From positions 1-51,002 of the forward strand of contig JAJZQD010000008.1 of the NCBI GenBank assembly GCA_021847735.1: a DNA stretch of 51,002 nt. Direction: 5' to 3'. The stretch comes from Bacillota bacterium (GTDB taxonomy: Bacteria > Bacillota > Thermincolia > Thermincolales > UBA2595). How positions within the stretch are numbered: the first letter of the stretch is position 1; every line of letters begins with the position of its first letter. The position numbers and the translations under genes were made by a program. The notes beneath the pieces were generated by a model. That model ran no database searches and was not told where the DNA came from. It saw only the letters and a program-made list of their open reading frames with translations. Below, in pieces: positions 1 through 6,581 of the stretch.

Positions 1-81
1 GATGCTGCAAAACCTGTTGGTGTTTCACACTGATGTTGTGGTCACCACCGTGCCGTTCCACCTGAAGGAATGCCCACCTTA

Positions 82-262
82 AAAAGGCAGCCCCTTTTTT
101 GCGCAAATACCAGGAAGAAGCAGGTGTATTCTTCCGAGCGAGCAACAACTCAGCCGGCAAGCCACTCCCGCTTACGCGGTCGTGGGCCGGCGGACGTCAG
201 CCTCGCTCTGCAGAACACACCTGCTTCTTCCTTCTTTTGTGAGAAAGGGGCTGTCTTTTTTC
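82..262. repeat. Repeat family A, copy 1
   Basis: Long structured inverted repeat with no convincing gene inside. The inner stem pairs 113-127 with 217-231 perfectly over 15 bp. Inside it a GAGCGAG/CTCGCTC stem (about 135-141 with 202-208) and a GCCGGC self-pair form further helices. Outer arms (AGGCAGCCCC near 86-95 and GGGGCTGTCT near 247-256) are also inverted. Two other copies occur at 4363-4480 and 13486-13691, and the stem bases change together between copies, which points to selection or mechanism acting on the hairpin. The rest of 1-81 and 263-328 holds no feature I can support. Confidence 0.8.
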
Positions 263-328
263 ATTCAAGTAAAAATAAAGAAGGGGTTGCCCAGAATCTG
301 TTTGGGTAGCCCCTTAATTTTGATTTAA

Positions 329-405
329 TGGTCGGGATGACAGGATTTGAACCTGCGACCTCACGGTCCCGAACCGTGCGCTCTACCAAGCTGAGCCACA
401 TCCCG
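329..405 (-). tRNA. tRNA-Pro (CGG anticodon)
   Basis: Reads 5' to 3' on the minus strand from 405. The acceptor stem CGGGATG/CATCCCG, the D arm, the anticodon stem CACGG/CCGTG around a TTCGGGA loop (anticodon CGG), and the T arm with GTTCAAATC are all present. The CCA end is encoded at 331-329. It serves CCG proline codons. Confidence 0.95.
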
Positions 406-604
406 ATGTACTTTAATTTTGTCCTGACAATATAACATTATATATCCTTCGAGGGCATTTTGCAACCTCAAATACGGAAATCCCATATTATTTCAGCAGC
501 CCCCGGCGTAGTCAATTCCTCTTTAATCTTCTGTATCATTCTATTTATCCGGATAAGTCGGTTGTGTTATAATCTAATGGTAGAAAACAAGGGAGAAACA
601 CCAA

Positions 605-1816
605 ATGAAATTCTTAAAAATTAATGCCGATGAAGACTATTTGCTAATTCCGGACCTGCTTTGGGACGGGATTGGCGATAAACCATTGAAAGACCACGCT
701 GTTTTCATCACAGGGGGGCTTATAAGCAGGCTCGTGCCCATGTCGTCCCTTGGTGAAAACATCATTGAAGGAGCGGAATTGGTCCGCATGGAAGGGACGA
801 CCCTGATGCCCGGCTTGATAGACTGCCATATTCACTTGTCCATGAACAGCGAAAGCCTTTCCCAAGCTGTTGATGAGTGGGAAAACAGACCTGTTCTGGC
901 GGAGCGGCACGCCTGCCAGGCAGCAGCCGACTTTCCTGTAAACGGCGTTCTGGCTGTAAGAGATGGCAGTGACAAAACCGGTATCGGCCTGACGGTGAGA
1001 AACAAAATTCTTTCAGGTCTTGCACCAGGACCACTGGTAGTTGCAACCGGCCGGGCCGTATATAAAAAAGGCCGGTACGGGATTTTTCTCGGTCCGGGAA
1101 TAAGAACCACAGACGAGGCCCTTAAGCAGGTTGAGGGTTTAAAAACAGAAGGGGTAGATCAATTGAAGGTGGTTGTCTCCGGGCTTGTCAGTTTCAAGGA
1201 GCTCGGTGTTGTGGGTCCGTCACAGTTTAGCATTTCCGAATTAAAGGTTATCGTAGATTACGCCCACCATCTTGGTTTAAAGGTCATGGCCCATGCCAGT
1301 TCTGCGGAAGCAGTTGAAGTTTCAGCGAGGGCCGGGGTTGACTCTGTGGAACACGGTTATTTTTTGGGAACAAAGCAGCTCGAACTTATGGCCATAAATG
1401 GGACAGCCTGGGTGCCCACCCTGGCCCCCCTTGGCAACCTAGTCTTTAGCAACTATCTTCCATACGGGGGGGCCGATATGGATGTCATCCGAAGGTCCTT
1501 TGATATCCAGCTCTCTCGTCTTAAAGAAGCTGTTGAACTGGGGGTGTCGGTGGGTATCGGGACCGATGCCGGGGCTAACCGGGTTTTGCACGGTTATTCT
1601 TACCACGACGAGCTCAGGTACTACAGTATGGCTGGACTGAGTAACATGATTATTCTAAAAATGGCAACTTCGGTATCAGCAGAAATCATCGGCCAAAAAG
1701 GCCAACTTGGCGCTGTCTCTGCCGGAAGGAAGCCTTATCTGATTAGTCTATTGGGGAACCCCTTGGAATCTCTCGGTTTTCTGTGTTCACCTGAATGGGT
1801 AATTATGCCCGGGTAA
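605..1816 (+). CDS. Amidohydrolase family protein (imidazolonepropionase-like)
   Basis: A 403-residue protein of the metal-dependent amidohydrolase superfamily. An N-terminal beta domain leads into the metal-binding motif PGLIDCHIH (His75, His77). A candidate carbamylated lysine sits in DQLKVVVSG (about residue 188), metal histidines in MAHASS (about 229) and VEHG (about 250), and a catalytic aspartate in GIGTDAG (about 321), in the order expected of a TIM-barrel hydrolase. A GGGAGA ribosome-binding site lies 9 bases upstream of the ATG. The substrate cannot be read from sequence; relatives include prolidase-like and imidazolonepropionase-like enzymes. It stands alone with no operon partner. 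Confidence 0.85.
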   Translation: MKFLKINADEDYLLIPDLLWDGIGDKPLKDHAVFITGGLISRLVPMSSLGENIIEGAELVRMEGTTLMPGLIDCHIHLSMNSESLSQAVDEWENRPVLAERHACQAAADFPVNGVLAVRDGSDKTGIGLTVRNKILSGLAPGPLVVATGRAVYKKGRYGIFLGPGIRTTDEALKQVEGLKTEGVDQLKVVVSGLVSFKELGVVGPSQFSISELKVIVDYAHHLGLKVMAHASSAEAVEVSARAGVDSVEHGYFLGTKQLELMAINGTAWVPTLAPLGNLVFSNYLPYGGADMDVIRRSFDIQLSRLKEAVELGVSVGIGTDAGANRVLHGYSYHDELRYYSMAGLSNMIILKMATSVSAEIIGQKGQLGAVSAGRKPYLISLLGNPLESLGFLCSPEWVIMPG

Positions 1817-1973
1817 GCTTTAGAGTGTCTTATTGCATTTCATCCATTGAGTCACGTAGTTCAATGTTTGATGTAACGTTAAAATTATTACGTCCTTTTC
1901 GTTAGGATGGGCAATAATACCTCTTATATTCAAAAATTCTTAGTAAACAATAAAATAAAAAAGGAGGATTGCC

Positions 1974-2333
1974 ATGCAGGAACAATCAACACCGCAGAAT
2001 GAAAACCTGGTTGAATTATGGGAGCAGATGGGTACCTCTACCGGTAACCTCATCGGTAAAATAATCGGCTTGACGGCTCAATACGGATTGCAGGCTTATC
2101 AGCAGGCAGTTATAAACCCTTTGAACGAGGCTGGTATCCACTACACCGCCCCCCCGTCTGAAACAGGTGTTCCTTCAGACATAAGACAGCAAACCTGGGG
2201 GCAAATGGGTAAAGATTACGGAGAGTATATCGGAACCTCACTGGGCATGGCTATGGATTTATTCATAAAATCCGTGGAAAATTCCGTTCAATCTATGTCA
2301 CCGGGTTTAAACAACCAAGCCCCGAAATCCTAA
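1974..2333 (+). CDS. Hypothetical 119-residue protein with internal duplication
   Basis: Small acidic protein with a strong AAGGAGG site 7 bases before its ATG and a terminator just after its stop. It holds two related segments: residues about 14-38 (LWEQMGTSTGNLIGKIIG) and about 71-95 (TWGQMGKDYGEYIGTSLG), sharing the pattern W-x-QMG-x3-G-x2-IG, so the gene probably arose by internal duplication. There is no signal peptide and no clear membrane helix, though the segments are amphipathic. I do not recognise the family; function unknown. Confidence 0.75.
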   Translation: MQEQSTPQNENLVELWEQMGTSTGNLIGKIIGLTAQYGLQAYQQAVINPLNEAGIHYTAPPSETGVPSDIRQQTWGQMGKDYGEYIGTSLGMAMDLFIKSVENSVQSMSPGLNNQAPKS

Positions 2334-2358
2334 ATAGATCCAAAGAGTGTCGAAAATT

Positions 2359-2387
2359 GGGCGGTCTTAATAGACTGCCTCTTTTTT
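2359..2387 (+). terminator. Rho-independent terminator
   Basis: A GC-rich stem GGCGGTCT/AGACTGCC with a four-base loop is followed by CTTTTTT. It ends transcription of the 1974-2333 gene. Confidence 0.85.
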
Positions 2388-2411
2388 GGCTAAGGGAAAA
2401 GAAAGCCTCTA

Positions 2412-2972
2412 CTAAAAGTTCGGACTACTCCCCGGAATATATACCGGCTGTATGGACTCAGTGAGGGTATTGATACCTGTTTTATTTTCAGAGACTTCAC
2501 TACTTTGCTGCCGGTCATTTTCGGCTGAGGTTGTTGGGCTTCCTTGCTGCTGCGTTGGCATCACAGCCGGCACCATCATTGGGGGTACCGGCATCATCAC
2601 CGGGGGTATTGGCATCATCATCGGGGGTATTGGCATCATCACCGGGGGTACCGGCATCATCATTGGGGGTACCGGCATCATCATCGGCGGTGCCATAAAC
2701 GGCGGTGCCATTATCGGTGGTGCCATAAACGGTGGTGCCATTATCGGCGGTGTCATTATCGGCGGTGTCATTATCGGCGGTGTCATTATCGGCGGTGTCA
2801 TGGGTATCATTACGGGAGGGGTCGGAACTGCCATTGGCGGCGTAGGTATCGCCATAGGCGGTGTTGGAATAGGGATTCCCACCCCTTGGGCTGTGGTTGT
2901 ATTAAGTTGGCCCTGGGTTCCGGCATTGTTTGTATTATTTTCCCGGTTCACGTTTAACACCTTCCTTTTCAT
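2412..2972 (-). CDS. Pro/Met-rich low-complexity repeat protein (possible spore coat component)
   Basis: A 186-residue protein. An Asn/Thr/Gln-rich head (about 35 residues) is followed by about 105 residues of proline-methionine repeats: seven-residue units of the type MPVPPMM and five-residue units of the type TPPIM or APPFM. The tail is hydrophilic. GAGGT lies about 9 bases before the ATG. The opposite strand is also open through the repeats, but its candidate start has no ribosome-binding site. Pro/Met/Gly-rich repeat proteins occur among spore coat and exosporium proteins, and a compositional cousin lies at 48509-48859, so a coat role is a reasonable inference, not demonstrated. Confidence 0.65.
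   Translation of the reverse strand: MKRKVLNVNRENNTNNAGTQGQLNTTTAQGVGIPIPTPPMAIPTPPMAVPTPPVMIPMTPPIMTPPIMTPPIMTPPIMAPPFMAPPIMAPPFMAPPMMMPVPPMMMPVPPVMMPIPPMMMPIPPVMMPVPPMMVPAVMPTQQQGSPTTSAENDRQQSSEVSENKTGINTLTESIQPVYIPGSSPNF
2572..2800. repeat. 21-bp and 15-bp tandem coding repeats
   Basis: About six tandem units of 21 bp (core GGCATCATCACCGGGGGTATT) run into about eight units of 15 bp (core ATTATCGGCGGTGTC). Both unit lengths are multiples of three, so copy-number change keeps the 2412-2972 frame open. Successive 15-bp units are nearly identical, a sign of recent slippage or conversion. Confidence 0.85.
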
Positions 2973-3060
2973 TTATAACATACCTCACTTATTCCGCTTC
3001 TTCTTGCTCACCTTAGGTGTAACCTGTTATAACTGTTGTTATGCAGGTATTTTTATGGAA

Positions 3061-3174
3061 GTGAACTCGTTCAGCTAAAGCTGAACATCGAGACTTCAGT
3101 GGGGGACTCTACCCCCACTGAAGCAGAAAAGTGGAAACTCCACCTAATAGAAGGTGGAGTCTTGGAATTGGGAT
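3061..3174 (+). mobile_element. Family C element, copy 1 (114-bp multi-hairpin element)
   Basis: Begins GTGAACTCGTTCAGC and ends TTGGAATTGGGAT. It holds successive hairpins: GTTCAGC/GCTGAAC, CTTCAGTGGGG/CCCCACTGAAG and CTCCACC/GGTGGAG. Other copies lie at 27107-27220, 48306-48419 (reverse) and 50902-51002 (reverse, cut by the window edge), all 114 bp where complete. It has no coding capacity. Subterminal hairpins without inverted termini recall non-autonomous IS200/IS605 (TnpA/TnpB) derivatives; this assignment is inference. Confidence 0.7.
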
Positions 3175-3230
3175 AAAAAGGGGGTGTCAGCTGTCTCCTG
3201 TCCTTTCCCATTTGTCCCCAAAGAGGCGTC

Positions 3231-4244
3231 TTACTTAAGTTTAGGGGAAAACCAGTGGCATTTATTGCAGTATACTTTATTGATAGCGCCGCGGTTACTG
3301 TTTTGTTCATTTTTATTTATATTGTGACAACTAAAACAATTATCCAATCCGCGGGATTTTACAAGGTCACCGTGAATCTCCCTGAATTTAGGGTCTTTGT
3401 GGGTTGATGGTTTTTGAAGGTGGCAGTTATAGCAGAAGGTGTTATTTTTGATATAACTTTGAACAGTGAGAGCCGTTAAATCCAGGGATTGATTGAAAGA
3501 ATAAGAATGACATAAATTGCAGGGTTTAAAGTCCTTTTGGGCGGCAGAGCCGTGTTGACGCTCCCAATCCCCGGTCTTATGGGTTGTCGGAACCAGTTGT
3601 CTGGAATGGCAAGTGGAACAGTTTTGGCTGACCCGGCGTTTGCCGTGACAGTCAAGGCAGGTGGACATCCGGGGCGTGCTGAACTCAAAATCCATCTGCT
3701 CGTCGGCCAAACTTTGCCCCCATTCTTCGGCGGGTATTTTAGCTGTTATTCCCCGTTCAACTATTCGCCCGTGCGCCACACCGGCATGACAGTCAATACA
3801 GTTTATGCCTTTATCCAGGTGTTTTTGGTGAGGTACAACAGTGTCTGATGAGGGGCTATATTTCCGGTTTTTCGAGTGGCACCCCAGGCAAACTGAGTTA
3901 GAGACGGACCCACTGTTTACCTTTGTAAGCCCGTTTCCACCGGAACGGTAAAATAATGTCTCTATAAATATCCTGCCCTGATACCTGATAAAGCCCGTTA
4001 CCCCCGGTTCCCGATGGCATTCCCTGCATTGAAACTGGGCGTGGTTGGAGGATTGCCAGGTTAAGTATTCGGGAGCCATCGAATGGCAGCGGGCACAGAA
4101 GGTTGACTCGTCACTCCCCATTACTGGCACATAATACCATAGTGCAATAAACAAAACAAACACCACGGCAACAACTACCGCGGTCATAAGGTATTTCCTT
4201 GATTTTTTGGAGGGTGGAGTTTGTGACGCCACAGTTTTTTCCAT
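3231..4244 (-). CDS. Membrane-anchored decaheme cytochrome c (NapC/NirT-type N-terminus)
   Basis: A 337-residue protein. Residues about 18-40 form one membrane helix that anchors it outside the cell. Ten CxxCH heme-binding motifs follow: CARCH, CRECH, CLGCH, CIDCH, CLDCH, CSTCH, CNLCH, CYNCH, CFSCH and CNKCH. The first part (helix, FCARCH, then QCRECHREPGV) resembles the NapC/NirT/NrfH quinol-dehydrogenase family; the rest is a longer heme string. In Gram-positive anaerobes such proteins carry electrons from menaquinol to surface acceptors. It has no neighbouring reductase or cytochrome-maturation gene here, so its terminal acceptor is unknown. Confidence 0.9.
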   Translation of the reverse strand: MEKTVASQTPPSKKSRKYLMTAVVVAVVFVLFIALWYYVPVMGSDESTFCARCHSMAPEYLTWQSSNHAQFQCRECHREPGVTGFIRYQGRIFIETLFYRSGGNGLTKVNSGSVSNSVCLGCHSKNRKYSPSSDTVVPHQKHLDKGINCIDCHAGVAHGRIVERGITAKIPAEEWGQSLADEQMDFEFSTPRMSTCLDCHGKRRVSQNCSTCHSRQLVPTTHKTGDWERQHGSAAQKDFKPCNLCHSYSFNQSLDLTALTVQSYIKNNTFCYNCHLQKPSTHKDPKFREIHGDLVKSRGLDNCFSCHNINKNEQNSNRGAINKVYCNKCHWFSPKLK

Positions 4245-4362
4245 GACTATTACCTCAACTTTGTTCTAACGGGCACAAATTCCTTTTCCTATTATAACAC
4301 CACGCCAGGCCCCGCGTCATTCCCATATGGCATGTACAAAAGTACTGGAAGGAGAGTCTGTG

Positions 4363-4480
4363 GGAAGGTGCAGGTATATTCGTCCGAGCGAGCAACAACT
4401 CAGCCAGCAAACCGCTCCGCATACGCGGTCGCGGGCTGGCGGACGTCAGACTCGCTCTGCGGAATACACCTGCACCTTCC
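4363..4480. repeat. Repeat family A, copy 2
   Basis: Core hairpin arms at 4363-4381 and 4462-4480 pair over 19 bases with one G-U. The arm bases GGAAGGTGCAGG differ from copy 1 (GGAAGAAGCAGG), with matching changes on the other side. The central GAGCGAG/CTCGCTC and GCCAGC/GCTGGC stems are kept. It separates the cytochrome gene promoter region from the 4524-4739 gene; the outer arms of copies 1 and 3 are poorly conserved here. Confidence 0.8.
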
Positions 4481-4523
4481 TTTCCACGAAGAGCAAAGAG
4501 ACAGCGTGAACTATACTATCTAA

Positions 4524-4739
4524 TCATGTTTCATCCCCTTCCCTGATTACCTTCCCCGCCTCGTATCTACTCCTTTCCCTATGGTCACTTTTTCTGTATT
4601 CAACCATTTGGAAGTCTTCCACATCGAGTCCGTGATCCTCACAAACCGGGACCATTTCGGTAATAACTGATTCCACCCGGCCGGGTTTAGTGAACTCGTA
4701 GTACTCTGGTTCCCTTGTAAAAAATAAATACACCTCCAT
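4524..4739 (-). CDS. Hypothetical 71-residue protein
   Basis: Small charged protein beginning MEVYLFFTREPEYYEF; no family recognised. It follows the 4767-5333 gene closely on the same strand, so the two are probably co-transcribed. The start is uncertain: an in-frame TTG at 4766 directly abuts the upstream stop, while the ATG at 4739 gives a cleaner N-terminus but has no clear Shine-Dalgarno. An 8-bp inverted repeat (4730-4737 with 4750-4757) covers the ATG region and may couple translation to that of the upstream gene. Confidence 0.55.
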   Translation of the reverse strand: MEVYLFFTREPEYYEFTKPGRVESVITEMVPVCEDHGLDVEDFQMVEYRKSDHRERSRYEAGKVIREGDET

Positions 4740-4766
4740 TAGTAATATGGGAGGTGTAACAAACAA

Positions 4767-5333
4767 TTATGCCTGTGAATTATTAACCGAGTTCTCATTT
4801 TCCACTAGCTGCCTTAATCTTTCCATCTTTCTATCGGTGAAGGTAAACAACAGCGGAGTATCATCTGCAATATAGAATGACCGCCTTGTGGGTTCGAATC
4901 CTTCAACTTGCCAGGTGTTCCATCTGTTTAAAAGCCGGACAAAATCCTCAAAGGTTCCCATTTGTTTTCTGACATTTGTATCACCGGGTAATTCTTCCTG
5001 AAAAAACAACACCGTTAAAGCCCGCAGACCTTCGTGTTCTATGATTTCCCTTACAAAGTCAAAAAACCTGCTTTTTGTACCCGTTTTACTGGCTATCCTG
5101 ATATCGTCGTCAATATCACATGCACAATGCGGTTCAGGCACGTCATGCACTTCAAAAACAACCTCCGGATTGCCTAACACCCTAATAATCGCCGACTTAG
5201 CCCCAGAGAGCAGATTTTCGTGACCAAACCCTATCCCATACCCATACAGGCCGCCTAGTTCGGCTGCCCTGTGCTTAAATCCTTCCATTCGGTCCTCGGC
5301 TACATTTACTGCAAACACCAATGAAACACACAT
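4767..5333 (-). CDS. Hypothetical 188-residue protein
   Basis: Soluble mixed alpha/beta protein starting MCVSLVFAVNVAEDRMEGF, with no signal peptide or membrane helix. Notable features are HCACDIDDDIRI near residue 70 and a charged C-terminus (TDRKMERLRQLVENE). I recognise no family. It is first in a probable two-gene unit with 4524-4739; its start has only a GGGGT sequence as a candidate ribosome-binding site. Confidence 0.6.
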   Translation of the reverse strand: MCVSLVFAVNVAEDRMEGFKHRAAELGGLYGYGIGFGHENLLSGAKSAIIRVLGNPEVVFEVHDVPEPHCACDIDDDIRIASKTGTKSRFFDFVREIIEHEGLRALTVLFFQEELPGDTNVRKQMGTFEDFVRLLNRWNTWQVEGFEPTRRSFYIADDTPLLFTFTDRKMERLRQLVENENSVNNSQA

Positions 5334-5450
5334 TTTCAGCTACCCCGCAGTTGACAGTTTTTTTATCATAATTATCTTAATACTAAGGAAGACTATTGTA
5401 AAGAAGGCATCCGGTATTTTAACCGTTAATTTTACAATGGGGGGATAACA

Positions 5451-5669
5451 TTGGATAAAAAGAAACACTCCATACAACCAAAAGATAAAGGGCCCCAGAT
5501 GTACGGCATTGGAAAACCTACCCCGGAACAACTGCAGAGTAAGGGTGAACTGGTGAGGGAAGGGAAACACGACCTCGAACCGTCGGAGGAGTTTATGAGA
5601 AACAATCCTTACAAAACCGCACCCAACAACCTTACTTCCAAAGGATTGTCAGATAAGGAAAAGGGATAG
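5451..5669 (+). CDS. Hypothetical small hydrophilic protein (72 residues)
   Basis: Starts at TTG 5451, chosen because GGGGGGA lies 5 bases upstream. It is highly charged, without hydrophobic segments: lysine-rich head, GIGKPTPEQLQSKGEL, then LEPSEEFMRNNPYKTAPNN. The composition suits an intrinsically disordered or nucleic-acid-associated peptide such as some small spore proteins, but no known SASP motif is seen. Function unknown. Confidence 0.6.
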   Translation: MDKKKHSIQPKDKGPQMYGIGKPTPEQLQSKGELVREGKHDLEPSEEFMRNNPYKTAPNNLTSKGLSDKEKG

Positions 5670-5887
5670 AATCAAAGACTGTCGAAGCAGTTCTAATAAT
5701 GGCTCCGGCCCGTTCCCAATCCAAAACTTCCGAATGATCATTTTCAGGCAGGGACTCCTCATGAACCAGGGCCCGGCCGATTTGAGTCTGGCCGTTGAAG
5801 ACGGACCGCGAAAAACGATCGTCTTTTTAGTATCATTCCAAAAAATATTCACCTAAAATATATTATACTTGTTGGCCTTTCAGAATG

Positions 5888-5919
5888 CAAAAAATCCCCA
5901 ACCATCCGGTCGGGGATTA
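5888..5919 (-). terminator. Terminator of the RACo-diaphorase operon
   Basis: On the minus strand the stem AATCCCCGACC/GGTTGGGGATT is followed by a T run (5893-5888). It lies 11 bases past the stop of the HoxU-like gene. Confidence 0.9.
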
Positions 5920-5929
5920 TCTCCTGAAT

Positions 5930-6580
5930 TTAACCTTGTGCCTTTGGAATTAACGCCCCCACGGGGCAGACCTTGACGCACTCACCGCACTGTGTGCAAC
6001 GGGACTTGGCAAAACCGGTCTCACCGAAGGTAGCTACCTTGCGTGACATTCCCCGCCTGATAAAACCGATGGCCCCTACTTTGACCCTGTGCCGGTCCAC
6101 CCAAATACACTGGCCGCATAGAACACACCTGCTGGCGTCATAAACAAAGGTCTCTGGGCTGTCGTCTATCGGGGTTTCCTGGACAACAGACTTCAGGCGT
6201 GTAAGCTTAAGTTTAAGCCCTCTCTCTTTAGCGATTTTTTGCAGTTCACAGCTGCCGTTCCTCGCGCATTTGGCACAACCCAGCCGGTGGTTGGAGAGAA
6301 GCAGTTCAAAGGCTGTCTGCACCAGCCTGTCTATTCGGCGGCTGCGTGTCCTCACTACCATTCCCTCTTTGACCTGTTGTGTGCACGCGGTGACAGGGTT
6401 AAGAAAGCCATCAATCTCCACAAAGCAAAGGCGGCAGCTAGCCGCGGGCTTTTCAGTTTCTTCGTTGGCACACAGGTGGGGTATGTACACCCCATTATCC
6501 AAAGCCGCCCGGAGCAGGTTGGCCCCTTCCGGTACGGTAATCTGTTTTTCGTCAATTATTACCGTTACTATCCCGCTCAT
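5930..6580 (-). CDS. HoxU/NuoG-N-type iron-sulfur subunit of an NADH diaphorase
   Basis: A 216-residue electron-transfer subunit. A plant-type [2Fe-2S] domain uses Cys37, Cys49, Cys52 and Cys66. The His-Cys [4Fe-4S] motif is His98-x3-Cys102-x2-Cys105-x5-Cys111. A C-terminal two-cluster ferredoxin domain follows. In its first motif, CVLCGQCIWVD, the fourth cysteine is an aspartate; the second (CTQCGECVKVCP) is complete. It lacks the H-cluster domain of [FeFe]-hydrogenases and the NuoG molybdopterin-like domain, so it matches HoxU in length. The ATG at 6580 is preferred to one at 6604 because AAGGAG lies 9 bases before it, inside the end of the nuoF-like gene. Confidence 0.85.
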   Translation of the reverse strand: MSGIVTVIIDEKQITVPEGANLLRAALDNGVYIPHLCANEETEKPAASCRLCFVEIDGFLNPVTACTQQVKEGMVVRTRSRRIDRLVQTAFELLLSNHRLGCAKCARNGSCELQKIAKERGLKLKLTRLKSVVQETPIDDSPETFVYDASRCVLCGQCIWVDRHRVKVGAIGFIRRGMSRKVATFGETGFAKSRCTQCGECVKVCPVGALIPKAQG

Positions 6581-6581
6581 C

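Noticed and set aside
1-81. Short open frames on both strands at the left edge
   Set aside because: Each is under 30 residues within the window, with no recognisable motif or ribosome-binding site; the window edge prevents a decision.
2452-3078. Plus-strand Gly/Ile-rich frame opposite the Pro/Met protein
   Set aside because: No ribosome-binding site at its start; its composition is the mirror of the repeat units on the other strand, whose gene has a better start.
5632-5852. Minus-strand frames downstream of 5669, one reading like a protein remnant
   Set aside because: The protein-like frame has no start codon, follows a TAA and overlaps the 5451-5669 gene; the 67-residue frame has no family features. 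Could be gene decay, not supportable.
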